Part shown: positions 11,901-24,254 of the stretch, piece by piece | How the letters are laid out: each line of letters starts with the position of its first letter | Position numbering within the stretch: the first letter of the stretch is position 1 | From: Asterias amurensis | Taxonomy: Eukaryota; Echinodermata; Asteroidea; Forcipulatida; Asteriidae | Reading direction: 5' to 3' | DNA length: 64,000 nucleotides | Assembly: GCF_032118995.1 (NCBI RefSeq) | Contig: NC_092661.1 | Span: 64,501 to 128,500, forward strand | Program-made: the position numbers and the translations under genes | The notes under the pieces: generated by a model | The model's database searches: none | The model's input: only the letters and a program-made list of their open reading frames with translations | What the model was told of the DNA's origin: nothing

Positions 11901-14900
11901 GTTTACGTTATTTTTCAAAACTTAAATGTCAACTTTCAACTTGAAGTGGTCCAATTTTCAATCAAACACAGTTAAAAAATCGGCCAGGGGTTTCCTTACG
12001 GGTGGCGAACCCTTTGTTACTGAATTTTTGCTCCTCTGTTTTTATAGTTAAAAATATAAAAACAAATAGTTGGGGGGCTTGTTTTTCAAAACTTATAAAT
12101 CACCTTATATGAAGTGGCGCATTTTTCAATGAATAAACATAGTCAAAAAATCGGCCTCCTCATCAGTAAGACATCTCTGTGGTATCAGGTCGTCATCGAT
12201 GTCGCCGCTGCCGGTGGTGATTTCATCTCCTTGTTCCAGTGGGATCTTGTCTTAAGACTTCTAAGTGTAGACCGATCCGAAGATGTCGATTCTCTTCAGG
12301 AGTACTCAATCTCTTGATGCCTGTAAATATAAAAAATAGATAAAAAAATTATTTTTACATAAAAAATTAACCTTTGACCCTAACCATCCTGGGGTCGATT
12401 TCACACATGGTTAGAAAGATGAAATAAAACAGTGAAAGTTTCAGCAAAATAGGTTAATTGGTTCTACTTGCTGAGAAAACAGAAAGAAACAAACCCTGTC
12501 GCAGTTGTGGAGGTATAGAATTCAATACATCAACAAATTTTGTTTGCTTTTTCCCCAAACGTTTAAAAAAAACATTGGCCAAGGGTTTCCATACGGACAC
12601 AAACCCTTTGTCACTGATTTTTGCTCCTGTTTTCACAAGTAAAATATAAAACCTCTGAAATAAAAGGAACTTATTTGTATATCAAAATATTTGGAAGGGT
12701 TTACGTTATTTTTCAAAACTTAAATGTCAACTTTTAATTTGAAGTTTTGCAATTTTCAATCAAACACATTTAAAAAAATCGGCCAGGGGTTTCCTTACGG
12801 GTGGCGAACCCTTTGTCACTGAATTTTTGCTCTTCTGTTTTTAGAGTTAAAAATATAAAACCAAATAGTTGGGGGGCTTGTTTTTCAAAACTTATAAATC
12901 ACCTTATATGAAGTGGCGCATTTTTCAATGAATAAACATAGTCAAAAAATCGGCCTCCTCATCAGTAAGACATCTCTGTGGTATCAGGTCGTCATCGATG
13001 TCGCCGCTGCCGGTGGTGATTTCATCTCCTTGTTCCAGTGGGCTCTTGTCTTAAGACTTCTAAGTGTAGACCGATCCGAAGATGTCGATTCTCTTCAGGA
13101 GTATTCAATCTCTTGATGCCTGTAAACATAAAAAATAGATAAAAAAATAACTTTTACTTAAAATATGAACCTTTGACCCTAACCATCCTGGGGTCGATTT
13201 CACACATGGTTAGAAAAATGAAATAAAACAATGAAAGTTTCAGCAAAATAGGTTAATTGGTTCTACTTGCTGAGAAAACAGAAAGAAGCAAAACCCTGTC
13301 ACAGTAGCGATGAATCCATCCGAGGTACATCAACAAACTATGTATGCTTTTTTCCCCAAACATGTAAAAATAATTGGCCAGGGATTTCCTTACAGACTGT
13401 CACTAATATTTTCTCTCTGTTTTCACGGGTAAAATATAAAACCTCTGAAATCAAAGAAACCAATTTGTATATCAAAATATTTGGAGGGGTTTACGTTATT
13501 TTTCAAAACTTAAATGTCAACTTTCAACTTGAAGTGGTCCAATTTTCAATCAAACACAGTTAAAAAATCGGCCAGGGGTTTCCTTACGGGTGGCGAACCC
13601 TTTGTTACTGTATTTTTGCTCCTCTGTTTTTATAGTTAAAAATATAAAAACAAATAGTTGGGGGGCTTGTTTTTCAAAACTTATAAATCACCTTATATGA
13701 AGTGGCGCATTTTCTAATGAATAAACATAGTCAAAAAATCGGCCTCCTCATCAGTAAGACATCTCTGTGGTATCAGGTCGTCATCGATGTCGCCGCTGCC
13801 GGTGGTGATTTCATCTCCTTGTTCCAGTGGGATCTTGTCTTAAGACTTCTAAGTGTAGACCGATCCGAAGATGTCGATTCTCTTCAGGAGTACTCAATCT
13901 CTTGATGCCTGTAAATATAAAAAATAGATAAAAAAATTACTTTTACATACAAAATTAACCTTTGACCCTAACCATCCTGGGGTCGATTTCACACATGGTT
14001 AGAAAGATGAAATAAAACAGTGAAAGTTTCAGCAAAATAGGTTAATTGGTTCTACTTGCTGAGAAAACAGAAAGAAGCAAACCCTGTCGCAGTTGTGGAG
14101 GTATAGAATTCGATACATCAACAAATTTTGTTTGCTTTTTCCCCAAACGTTTAAAAAAAACATTGGCCAAGGGTTTCCATACGGACACAAACCCTTTGTC
14201 ACTGATTTTTGCTCCTCTGTTTTCACAAGTAAAATATAAAACCTCTGAAATAAAAGGAACTTATTTGTATATCAAAATATTTGGAAGGGTTTACGTTATT
14301 TTTCAAAACTTAAATGTCAACTTTTAATTTGAAGTTTTGCAATTTTCAATCAAACACATTTAAAAAAATCGGCCAGGGGTTTCCTTACGGGTGGCGAACC
14401 CTTTGTCACTGAATTTTTGCTCTTCTGTTTTTAGAGTTAAAAATATAAAACCAAATAGTTGGGGGGCTTGTTTTTCAAAACTTATAAATCACCTTATATG
14501 AAGTGGCGCATTTTTCAATGAATAAACATAGTCAAAAAATCGGCCTCCTCATCAGTAAGACATCTCTGTGGTATCAGGTCGTCATCGATGTCGCCGCTGC
14601 CGGTGGTGATTTCATCTCCTTGTTCCAGTGGGCTCTTGTCTTAAGACTTCTAAGTGTAGACCGATCCGAAGATGTCGATTCTCTTCAGGAGTATTCAATC
14701 TCTTGATGCCTGTAAACATAAAAAATAGATAAAAAAATAACTTTTACTTAAAATATGAACCTTTGACCCTAACCATCCTGGGGTCGATTTCACACATGGT
14801 TAGAAAAATGAAATAAAACAATGAAAGTTTCAGCAAAATAGGTTAATTGGTTCTACTTGCTGAGAAAACAGAAAGAAGCAAAACCCTGTCACAGTAGCGA

Positions 14901-17700
14901 TGAATCCATCCGAGGTACATCAACAAACTATGTATGCTTTTTTCCCCAAACATGTAAAAATAATTGGCCAGGGATTTCCTTACAGACTGTCACTAATATT
15001 TTCTCTCTGTTTTCACGGGTAAAATATAAAACCTCTGAAATCAAAGAAACCAATTTGTATATCAAAATATTTGGAGGGGTTTACGTTATTTTTCAAAACT
15101 TAAATGTCAACTTTCAACTTGAAGTGGTCCAATTTTCAATAAAACACAGTTAAAAAATCGGCCAGGGGTTTCCTTACGGGTGGCGAACCCTTTGTTACTG
15201 AATTTTTGCTCCTCTGTTTTTATAGTTAAAAATATAAAAACAAATAGTTGGGGGGCTTGTTTATCAAAACTTATAAATCACCTTATATGAAGTGGCGCAT
15301 TTTCTAATGAATAAACATAGTCAAAAAATCGGCCTCCTCATCAGTAAGACATCTCTGTGGTATCAGGTCGTCATCGATGTCGCCGCTGCCGGTGGTGATT
15401 TCATCTCCTTGTTCCAGTGGGATCTTGTCTTAAGACTTCTAAGTGTAGACCGATCCGAAGATGTCGATTCTTTTCAGGAGTGCTCAATCTCTTGATGCCT
15501 GTAAATATAAAAAATAGATAAAAAAATTACTTTTACATAAAAAATTAACCTTTGACCCTAACCATCCTGGGGTCGATTTCACACATGGTTAGAAAGATGA
15601 AATAAAACAGTGAAAGTTTCAGCAAAATAGGTTAATTGGTTCTACTTGCTGAGAAAACAGAAAGAAGCAAACCCTGTCGCAGTTGTGGAGGTATAGAATT
15701 CGATACATCAACAAATTTTGTTTGCTTTTTCCCAAAACGTTTAAAAAAAACATTGGCCAAGGGTTTCCATACGGACACAAACCCTTTGTCACTGATTTTT
15801 GCTCCTCTGTTTTCACAAGTAAAATATAAAACCTCTGAAATAAAAGGAACTTATTTGTATATCAAAATATTTGGAAGGGTTTACGTTATTTTTCAAAACT
15901 TAAATGTCAACTTTTAATTTGAAGTTTTGCAATTTTCAATCAAACACATTTAAAAAAATCGGCCAGGGGTTTCCTTACGGGTGGCGAACCCTTTGTCACT
16001 GAATTTTTGCTCTTCTGTTTTTAGAGTTAAAAATATAAAACCAAATAGTTGGGGGGCTTGTTTTTCAAAACTTATAAATCACCTTATATGAAGTGGTGCA
16101 TTTTTCAATGAATAAACATAGTCAAAAAATCGGCCTCCTCATCAGTAAGACATCTCTGTGGTATCAGGTCGTCATCGATGTCGCCGCTGCCGGTGGTGAT
16201 TTCATCTCCTTGTTCCAGTGGGCTCTTGTCTTAAGACTTCTAAGTGTAGACCGATCCGAAGATGTCGATTCTCTTCAGGAGTACTCAATCTCTTGATGCC
16301 TGTAAATATAAAAAATAGATAAAAAAATAACTTTTACTTAAAAAATGAACCTTTGACCCTAACCATCCTGGGGTCGATTTCACACATGGTTAGACAAATG
16401 AAATAAAACAGTGAAAGTTTCAGCAAAATAGGTTAATTGGTTCTACTTGCTGAGAAAACAGAAAGAAGCAAAACCCTGTCACAGTAGCGATGAATCCATC
16501 CGAGGTACATCAACAAACTATGTATGCTTTTTTCCCCAAACATGTAAAAATAATTGGCCAGGGATTTCCTTACAGACTGTCACTAATATTTTCTCTCTGT
16601 TTTCACGGGTAAAATATAAAACCTCTGAAATCAAAGAAACCAATTTGTATATCAAAATATTTGGAGGGGTTTACGTTATTTTTCAAAACTTAAATGTCAA
16701 CTTTCAACTTGAAGTGGTCCAATTTTCAATCAAACACAGTTAAAAAATCGGCCAGGGGTTTCCTTACGGGTGGCGAACCCTTTGTTACTGAATTTTTGCT
16801 CCTCTGTTTTTAGAGTTAAAAATATAAAAACAAATAGTTGGGGGGCTTGTTTTTCAAAACTTACAAATCACCTTATATGAAGTGGCGCATTTTTCAATGA
16901 ATAAACATAGTCAAAAAATCGGCCTCCTCATCAGTAAGACATCTCTGTGGTATCAGGTCGTCATCGATGTCGCCGCTGCCGGTGGTGATTTCATCTCCTT
17001 GTTCCAGTGGGATCTTGTCTTAAGACTTCTAAGTGTAGACCGATCCGAAGATGTCGATTCTCTTCAGGAGTACTCAATCTCTTGATGCCTGTAAATATAA
17101 AAAATAGATAAAAAAATTATTTTTACATAAAAAATTAACCTTTGACCCTAACCATCCTGGGGTCGATTTCACACATGGTTAGAAAGATGAAATAAAACAG
17201 TGAAAGTTTCAGCAAAATAGGTTAATTGGTTCTACTTGCTGAGAAAACAGAAAGAAGCAAACCCTGTCGCAGTTGTGGAGGTACAGAATTCGATACATCA
17301 ACAAATTTTGTTTGCTTTTTCCCAAAACGTTTAAAAAAAACATTGGCCAAGGGTTTCCATACGGACACAAACCCTTTGTTACTGAATTTTTGCTCCTCTG
17401 TTTTTAGAGTTAAAAATATAAGACCAAATATTTTGGGGCTTGTTTTCAAAACTTTTAAATCACCTTATATAAAGTGGTGCATTTTTCAATGAATAAACAC
17501 AGCCAAAAAATTTGCCTCCTCATCAGTAAGACATCTCTCTGGCATCGGGTCGTCGTCGTCGACAGTGGTAATTTCATCTCCTTGTTCCAGTGACCTCTTG
17601 CCTTGAGTTCCTCTCAGTGTAGACTGATCTGAAGATATTGATTCTCTTCAGGAGTACTCAAACTTACTGATGCCTGTAAATAAATCAAAATTACTTTTAC
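8962..17700 (-). repeat. 790-800 bp tandem array, 12 units
   Basis: A long direct array whose units each contain a GC-richer segment (GGCCTCCTCATCAGTAA...), a splice-acceptor-like site, and two or more older ~180-bp sub-repeats marked by GGCCAGGGGTTTCC. Using the acceptor as a landmark, copies lie at 9151, 9932, 10732, 11529, 12320, 13119, 13908, 14709, 15498, 16299, 17088 and 17673. Spacings are 781, 800, 797, 791, 799, 789, 801, 789, 801, 789 and 585. The 789/801 alternation shows a higher-order dimer near 1590 bp in the centre, and edge copies are more diverged, as expected from unequal crossing-over. Plus-strand open frames of 67, 93 and 98 aa repeat with the array and are antisense by-products. 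Confidence 0.9.
9127..17088 (-). pseudogene. POLR1H: Eleven extra copies of the POLR1H terminal exon
   Basis: On the minus strand each array unit has a TTTACAG acceptor followed by a 25-nt coding stub. Joined to the CK-ending zinc-ribbon exon at 18797, the stub would read CKHQEIEYS and stop, close to the C-terminus I recall for human RPA12 (CKFQEKEDS). Ten of the eleven copies carry HQEIEYS or a one-residue variant (D for E at 9151, C for S at 11529, H for Y at 15498), and one more variant lies outside them in the proximal copy at 17673. The copies therefore look like duplicated 3'-terminal exons with intron and 3' UTR. Whether any is spliced is unknown. Confidence 0.6.
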
Positions 17701-17741
17701 ATTAAAAATGGACCTTTAAACCTAACCATCCTGGAGTCGAT

Positions 17742-17845
17742 TTCACAAAGAGTTAGGACTGGTCCTAACTTAGGGCTAGTCCTAAGTTTGACGAGTAACT
17801 TGTCCTAACAACATAAGACCAGTCTTAACTCTTTGTAAAGTTCAC
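17742..17845. mobile_element. Short palindromic MITE
   Basis: The ends CACAAAGAGTTAGGACTGGTC and its inverse (GACCAGTCTTAACTCTTTGT) enclose about 100 bp with internal CCTAAC/CTTAGG repeats. The flanking GTCGATTTCACAAA is also present in each unit of the adjacent array, so the insertion lies in array-related DNA. Confidence 0.6.
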
Positions 17846-17924
17846 CGCAGATCCTTCGCAAGATCCAATTGCATGTTTTGTTGGTTTCTGTTTTGCTGAT
17901 GGATGCACTTGTAACCATATTGGG

Positions 17925-18310
17925 TTTTAATAATAACAATAATAAAAATTATAATAATAAACGTATTTATAACGCGCCTTTTCCAAAAGATACAAAGCGC
18001 CAAATATTTGTACTGCAAGGTGAGTGGGACGAAGATTTTGTAGTTATGAGACCTAATCCTTAGCACACCATGCAGCCAAAGCCAGGAACACCGGGGTGAA
18101 CCCCTTCTCTTTTCCGATAAGTGCATGCACTGCGGTCTTTTACATGAGTTCTTCTACATGGGACCAACGGCTTCTTGTACAATCCGAAGGGCGAAGCAAT
18201 GGTTAAGTGTCTTGCTTAAGAACATAAGTGTCATGGCTGGGGGTTCAAACCCACACTCTGCTGATCAGAAACACCAGAGTTTGAAATTGATGCTCTTTCA
18301 AAAAGTGCTC
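17925..18310 (-). mobile_element. SINE-like element with ATT-rich tail
   Basis: Read on the minus strand it starts near 18310, has an RNA polymerase III B-box-like GGGTTTGAACCC, a block ending CCGTTGGTCCC, and finishes with GGCGCGTTATAAATACG plus an ATT-repeat tail. The same head block is present in plus orientation near 48530. The tail style matches SINEs mobilised by CR1/L2-type LINEs. Short open frames over it are incidental. DNA from 18311 to 18796 shows no gene. Confidence 0.6.
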
Positions 18311-19029
18311 GGCCATGACACTTCTGACATTGATTTACACACATGTCATGTAACGGCGAAGTTCTGCTTTTACCAATCCGCATGTAGCACTGAAATCCTT
18401 CATTCAGTATTGAAATCCGTCATTCAGTGACGCTCGTGGCTCGTCAACAATGTTACCCCTGATCACTGGACCATATATTTCATTCATCAAACCAACACAG
18501 AAACTGCCTGTGCAGCCAAATATGTAGTGATAAATAAATCACAAGACTCATCTCTGCCCTCACAGGTACCTACTAACCCCTGCACAATCTATGAAAACAG
18601 TATGATAAACCTAAAAGGGTCTACAAGCCTAAAGCCCGGTTCATACTTTCTGCGAATGCGAAGCAAATTTTGTTGTAACGAACTCACAATGAATCACTCG
18701 CAACAATTCACAAAGAAAACAGGGCTGTGTCGCCAAAATTCATTTTGCATTTGCAGGAAGTATGAACCAGGCTTAATTAAGTAGTGATTAACTTACTTGC
18801 ATGATGGGCAGAAACAGAAGACGGTTTGTCCTTCATCAGCTGTTTGCCTGGTGTGGAAATGAAGTCCATCATGACCAGTGCTGATCGTGACGGCACTTAG
18901 CACATGGCCTGTCAATCTGAAACCAGACCAGATAGAAAAATTAAGTTAAGAAGTGATGAAAAATAACCCAACATTGACAAAACAAATTTGTGATATAACA
19001 ACCTAAAAGGTAGAGCCATAAGTTTTTTT

Positions 19030-20440
19030 TTTCAATGATTAATGAACAAAATATAGAAAGATGAAATAAAACTGTGAAAGTTTAGCAAAATAGGTCTACT
19101 GGTTCTACTTGCTGAGAAAACAGAGAGCAAAACCCTGTCATAGTAGCGATGAATCCATCCGAAGTAAAGATCTCGATACATCAACAAATTATATTTGCTT
19201 TTTCCCAACATTGAAAAAAAATTGGCCAGGGGTTTCCCTACGGGTGGCAAACCCTTTGTCACTGTTTTTTGCTCCTGTTTTCACAGGTAAAATACAAAAC
19301 CTCTGAAATAAAACGAACCTATACGTACATCAAAATACTTGTGGAGTTGACGTTATTTTTCAAATTAGTTTGAAGTGGCGCAATTTTTAATCAAACACTG
19401 TTAAAAAATTGGCCAGGGGTTTCCTTACGGGTGGCGACCCCTTTGTTCTTCCATTTTCAGAATTAAAAATATAAAACCAAGTATTTTGGGGCACGTTTTC
19501 CAAAGCTTACTAAATGATAAATCACCTAATATGAATGGCCAATTTTCAACTAATAAACACAGTTAAAAAATTGGCCAGGGGTTTCCCTACAGGTGGCAAA
19601 CCCATATCAGTGAATTTTGCTGACATGTCTTAAGAGTTAAATATCAAACCTCTGAAATAAAACAAATTTTTTTCTAACCAAATATTTGGGGGAGGGTAAT
19701 TTTCAAAAAATTACAAAAAAATCGCCTTTTATAATGATTGGCCAGGGGTTTCCCTACGGGTGGCAAACCCATATCACTGAATTTTGCTTACATGTCTTAA
19801 CAGTTAAATATAAAGCCTCTGAAATAAATCTAAACTATTTCTAACCAAATATTTGGGGAGGGTAATTTTCAAAATAACTACAAAAAAATCACCTTTTATA
19901 ATGAAGTGGTACATTTTTCGATTCAACACAGTTAGAAAATTGGTCAGAGGTTTCCCTTTGGGTGGCGAACCCATTGTCACTCAATTTTGCTGTTTTCAGA
20001 GGGATAAAACCCCTGCAACTATGAGGGTTGGTATTTTTCAAAGTTTACCAAATGATAAACTACCTTTTGTGCAAAACAAAGTTTTGCATTTTACTTTCAA
20101 ACAATTTCATAATTGACCAGAGGTTCCCCTACATGTGGCAAACCCTTTAACATGATTTGTTTTTGTTTCTTTCCTGAAATAAAATAAAAAATTTTGGAGG
20201 CAATATTCTTAAAAAGAAACCACATGAAATAAATCACCTAATAAATTTCATCTTTTGTGCATCTTTTTTGTCATAAACCGATTTCAAAAATGGCTTGTGG
20301 GTGGTGAACCCTTTTCACAGATTTTTAACGGTACATCTGTTTTTATTCATTCAGAGTTATATATAAATGATGAAACCTCTAAAAGAAAAAAAGAAAAACA
20401 AAATGTTTTGGAGGTTAGGCCGAGTAAAAAAAAGAAACTT
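19030..20440. repeat. Old diverged ~180-bp repeats in the POLR1H intron
   Basis: Blocks resembling TTGGCCAGGGGTTTCC...GGTGGC...AACCC recur at about 19225, 19415, 19575, 19740, 19945, 20120 and 20290, followed by AAATATAAA-CC-CTGAAATAAA. They are older relatives of the sub-repeats inside the 790-bp array, so the amplified array grew from pre-existing intronic repeats. No gene is seen here apart from the flanking pseudogene exons. Confidence 0.7.
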
Positions 20441-20944
20441 GTTTAGGTCCGGTTTCTCAAAAAAAGGAAGGAGGAGGGGCTTTTTATTTTTTTAATTTTT
20501 TTCAAGATGGCTGCCAAACTTTTTAAAATGTCAAATATCCATTGTTTTTCTACTGTTGAAACACACAAAAATGAAACATTTTGGTCAAGACATTCAGACA
20601 TTAATAATAATAATAAAAATAAAAATGTGCCGAAAAAATTTAAATAAAAAATAAAATAAAAAAGGAGGTGGCCTGTTAAAAGGAAGCGGGCGAAGATGCT
20701 AAACATGTTTCTTTTTTTACTTGGCTTGAACAGCAAGATATAAACCTAAACAATTTGGATATTTCCTAAGATAAAACTCCAGTGTTTCACTCACCAGTGA
20801 TCCTAGGTGTTTCTGGCTGACGAACTCGTGGCTGCTTGTGACGACTTCCAACAGTCTTGCCAGAGTTGAGACGCAGGTATGAATGATAGACCACACCATG
20901 TAATGCAGCTGTAATGAGAAGGAAGGCAATAAGTGACTTTTCAT

Positions 20945-22110
20945 TCATTCAAAAATATGCTGTCTGTGCTAATGATACTTGTTTTCTTTACAAAAAGGCT
21001 AGTTTTAATTAATTTACCTTTATAGCTAGATCTAAGCCTAGTTTTCATTGTTTTGCACCTCAAAATGTTAGAATATTGATAACATTTCCTTTGATAGGGT
21101 AAAACAAATAGTTTTATTGTGTTCTTTGATTAGTTTGTTTTGATTTGATTAAAAACCTAGCTTGCAGGAAAGGAAACATAAATTAATATAAATAAATAAT
21201 ACATAATAAAAAATTTAAAAATATTCGGTCACCACTGATACAAAGAATAAATTCACTGATAATATTAATAAACACAACTTTACACAAGTGTTACATTTTG
21301 TTGAAAATCTGTGCAAGGAATTTAATTTTAACTTTAAAAAAAAAATGTGTTGGTGATCAATTTGTAATCATGAGTGCCCGGCAACAGCGCAGCAGGTTGC
21401 AAAGCACAAACCATGCCTCATCAAGATTTGAAAATCTGTAACAATCATTTCCAAAAAAGACAAGTCAGACAGTCAATGGGGATAACTTTCTGTATGGTGC
21501 CATCACTTTTTTACTCATTTTTACAAATAGGGATATCTCATTGAGGTAAATTACACGAATCAGGTTTTTTTACCACAACTAAAAAAGATTTTGAATTTAT
21601 TTATAAATAATTTTGTTATATAAATTATAATCACATGACCAAACAACGGCGGATGATCCACTAGGATGCACCAGGATGGAATCATTACAAAGGATGATAT
21701 AAAAGGCAATCATTAATCCTACAGACAGGCCTAGTAGAAGTAGGACGATATAAAATGTAAATTACAAAATTAATATTGAAAACTTAGCTTACGGAAAAAT
21801 ACTTTTTTTTAATATTAAAAAAAAAATCATTTTTGTTTTGTTTTAAAACTGTAAAATTATTAGTGACAGGTCATTTACATCATCAGACTAAAAGTATTTC
21901 AGCTGAATTTGCATTAATGTATTTAATGTATTTAAACTTTAAAGTCTGAGTGTTGTTGCGATCATGCATCAGCCTCCTCCCCCACCGCCTCCTTGGCCAC
22001 GTCCCGACCCCGCCTACCCCGTTTATAAATAACGCACAAGTCAAGGGGGCTATCACACACAAATTTACAAGCTCCGGTTTCCACAATAAATATATATATT
22101 CCAAACTTAC
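20945..22110 (-). other. POLR1H-like intron 1 with MITE remnant
   Basis: AT-rich DNA between the first two pseudogene exons. At about 21482-21550 a half copy of the palindromic element seen whole at 35262-35397 is recognisable (GATAACTTTCTGTATGGTGCC...). Open frames at 21883-22153 show no family features apart from overlap with pseudogene exon 1. Confidence 0.45.
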
Positions 22111-22944
22111 TTTTTGCGTCTACTTTGTGAGGCAACTGAGGCAACTCTTGCATTTCTTAACTACCGTTCCTTCTTCAGGAACGGTAAAATGGAGCCAAAT
22201 TGCGGGCAAAATTCTCTCGAAGAGGCAAATGACTCCTCTCCGCCCATGTGTTTGAGAAATTCTGATCCAGCATGCGTTTTTGAATGGGACTTATCAAGTC
22301 TGACTTCACCTATACATTCAGCAGTGAATTTGGTTTAGGGTATCTGACTAGGTACTAAAATATGAATCGCGCCCTCTGTTGTTGGCAGATTGTAGAGTCT
22401 CCCGCGCAAAGTTAATTGAGTTGGAAAATAATAGATCCACCTGCTGGGTGATTTTGATTAATTCTGGTTAAAGATACAAATCGCAACAGAATAAATAGTG
22501 AAATTAAGCAAACATTATCCACAATACGAACCACACCACGTCACTATCTAAGAGAGAAGTCCCTTCCAACTATTAAATAAAAATCGCTTTAAATTTTGTT
22601 TTAAATAATCCCTCGAACATTACACAAGTTTTCACTCACAAAGATGCCAAAAACAAAGAATAATGTTTTAATATGATCTTGTTTAACCAAGATCATGCTT
22701 GAAAAATAGTTTCAGCCCCCTGCTTTTTTTTAATGTTTAAATTGCCTTTTCAAATGCATTTTGTTATTTTTTAACCACAGGGCAATTAAGTTTTAAAACA
22801 AAAACAGGAGGGGCATAAAAAGTTATTTTAGTTAGTTGCTGCTGGGGGATTAGCGAATTGTTTTTGGTTTGAAGTTTCTAATTCTAGATTCACTTGCAGT
22901 TCTTGGATATTTTAACTGGCGTTTGGCGAGAGCAGACAAGTGAA

Positions 22945-23236
22945 GGAGACCGTTGCAAATACGCCTAAAATCAAGCAAAACGAATTTTATTTCGAGACCT
23001 CAAGTTAAGAATTTGAGGTCTTTAAATCAAGCATCTCAAAGCACACAACTATATGTGTTAAGGGTGTTTTTTTTCTTTCAACGACCAATTGAGCTCAAAT
23101 TTTCACAGGTCTGTTATTTTATGCATTTAAAAATTATGTTGAGATACACCATGGAGCAATAAACTCCATGGATACACCAAGTAAGAAAACTAGTCTTTGA
23201 CAATTATTACCTTTCATAGTGTCCAGTGTCTTTTAC
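22945..23236. mobile_element. Half copy of a CAGTGGACAC-family MITE
   Basis: Contains TTCGAGACCTCAAG...TTGAGGTCT, AATTGAGCTCAAATTTTCACAGG and an end in AGTGTCCAGTGTCTTTTA, matching the right half of the complete copy at 28503-28889. A small ATGGAGCAATAAACTCCAT palindrome is embedded near 23150. Confidence 0.65.
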
Positions 23237-23502
23237 AGCTTTATACAAACTATTTCAAGTCACTAAACCCAAAATCAACAAACGTATTAACTTTCTCCAG
23301 ACATAAAAACTTTCGAGAAAAATCCACACTTACCATGTGTTTTTTGCAGTTTAATTGTGACCTCCATCTGAAGACACTGGACGAGCAGACGACAGCAGGT
23401 TGTGTTTACTCCGCAGCTGAACACCGACCGCACGTGCGAAAAAAATTGGCACAGCGCCCTCAAAATGGTCAACAAAATCATAACCGATGCAGAAATCCCG
23501 AA

Positions 23503-23615
23503 TTGGTACGAAGGCAGGAAGTGTCTCGTGAGAAAGTACGAAGTGACTCGTGAGAAGGTACGAAGCGTCTTGTAAGAGGGTACGAAGTACCTCGAAAAGG
23601 TACGAAGCGTCCTGA
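23503..23615. repeat. Short ~24-bp minisatellite
   Basis: Four to five imperfect units built on GGTACGAAG(T/C)G(T/A)CTCGTGAGAA. No gene assignment; open frames of 118 and 137 aa crossing it (23197-23764) have no family resemblance. Confidence 0.6.
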
Positions 23616-23871
23616 CACCTACTTTTTCCAGTGACTGGCGGTCGACATCCCAAATTTCTATATATTTGCACTTGCAGAAATTTGGATTTTACACCTAACC
23701 AAACTTCAAAATTTCTACTAGCAGAAAATAAATTTTGGTTTGAACGTTGAATAGAACATCCCATCTTTCAACTCACGAACATTATTCGCACCGCTGCACT
23801 CATAAACATTCATTATTTGTATAATAATCCACTACAATATTGAATACAAAACTAATATCAAAAGGCGACAT

Positions 23872-24254
23872 CTTAAAGGCAGATTGGTAATTGTCAAGAC
23901 CAGTCTTCTCACTTTGTGTATCTCAACATTATAACAAACATGTGAAAATTTGAGCTCCAATTGGTCGTCGAAGTTGCGAGATAATAATGAAAGAAAACAC
24001 ACCCGTGGTCACAACACGAAGTTGTGTGCGTTTTAGATGGTTGACTTCGAGACATCCAAATTCTAAATCTGAGGTCTCGAAAACAAATTCGTGGAAGATA
24101 ACTTTTTTCTCGAAAACTATTAGTCACTTCAGAGGTTTCTCACAATGTTTCATACAATCAACCTCTCCCCATTACTCGTCACCAAGTAAGGTTTTATGCT
24201 CAGCTAATAATTATTTTGTCATGACTAATTACCAATAGTGTCCACTGTCTTTAA
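23872..24254. mobile_element. CAGTGGACAC-family palindromic MITE
   Basis: It begins CTTAAAGGCAGATTGGTAATTG and ends CAATAGTGTCCACTGTCTTTAA. Internally it has GAGCTCCAATTGGTCGTCG, the CGAGACATCC...GAGGTCTCG palindrome and the CCATTACTCGTCACCAAGTAAG block shared with copies at 26581, 26918 and 28503. The next 300 bp hold no gene. Confidence 0.75.

Larger units (their letters stand above)
17648..22247 (-). pseudogene. POLR1H: RNA polymerase I subunit RPA12-like gene, decayed
   Basis: RPA12 is the small zinc-ribbon subunit of RNA polymerase I that supports RNA cleavage. Exon 1 (22247-22111) reads MGGEESFASSREFCPQFGSILP, cited here only as the family-like FCPxxGSILP motif, but the second zinc cysteine is Phe and a stop follows. 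Exon 2 (20908-20795) reads HGVVYHSYLRLNSGKT in one frame. Exon 3 (18916-18797) carries DRPCAKC in one frame and GHDGLHFHTRQ-TADEGQTVFCFCPSCK pieces in another, split by a 16-nt tandem duplication; the usual RS of RSADEGQT is missing (6 nt). Exon 4 (17673-17648) gives HQ then a premature stop. All splice sites look intact, so this seems an unprocessed pseudogene; exons 2 and 3 do not join in frame. Assembly errors or an unusual functional paralogue are less likely alternatives. Confidence 0.62.

Noticed and set aside
12114-17085. Repeated 67-, 93- and 98-aa plus-strand ORFs as a tandem gene family
   Set aside because: They recur only because the 790-bp array recurs, run antisense to the terminal-exon copies, and show no domain, signal peptide or start context.
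23197-23764. 118- and 137-aa ORFs
   Set aside because: They overlap on opposite strands, cross a minisatellite and MITE ends, and have no recognisable family.
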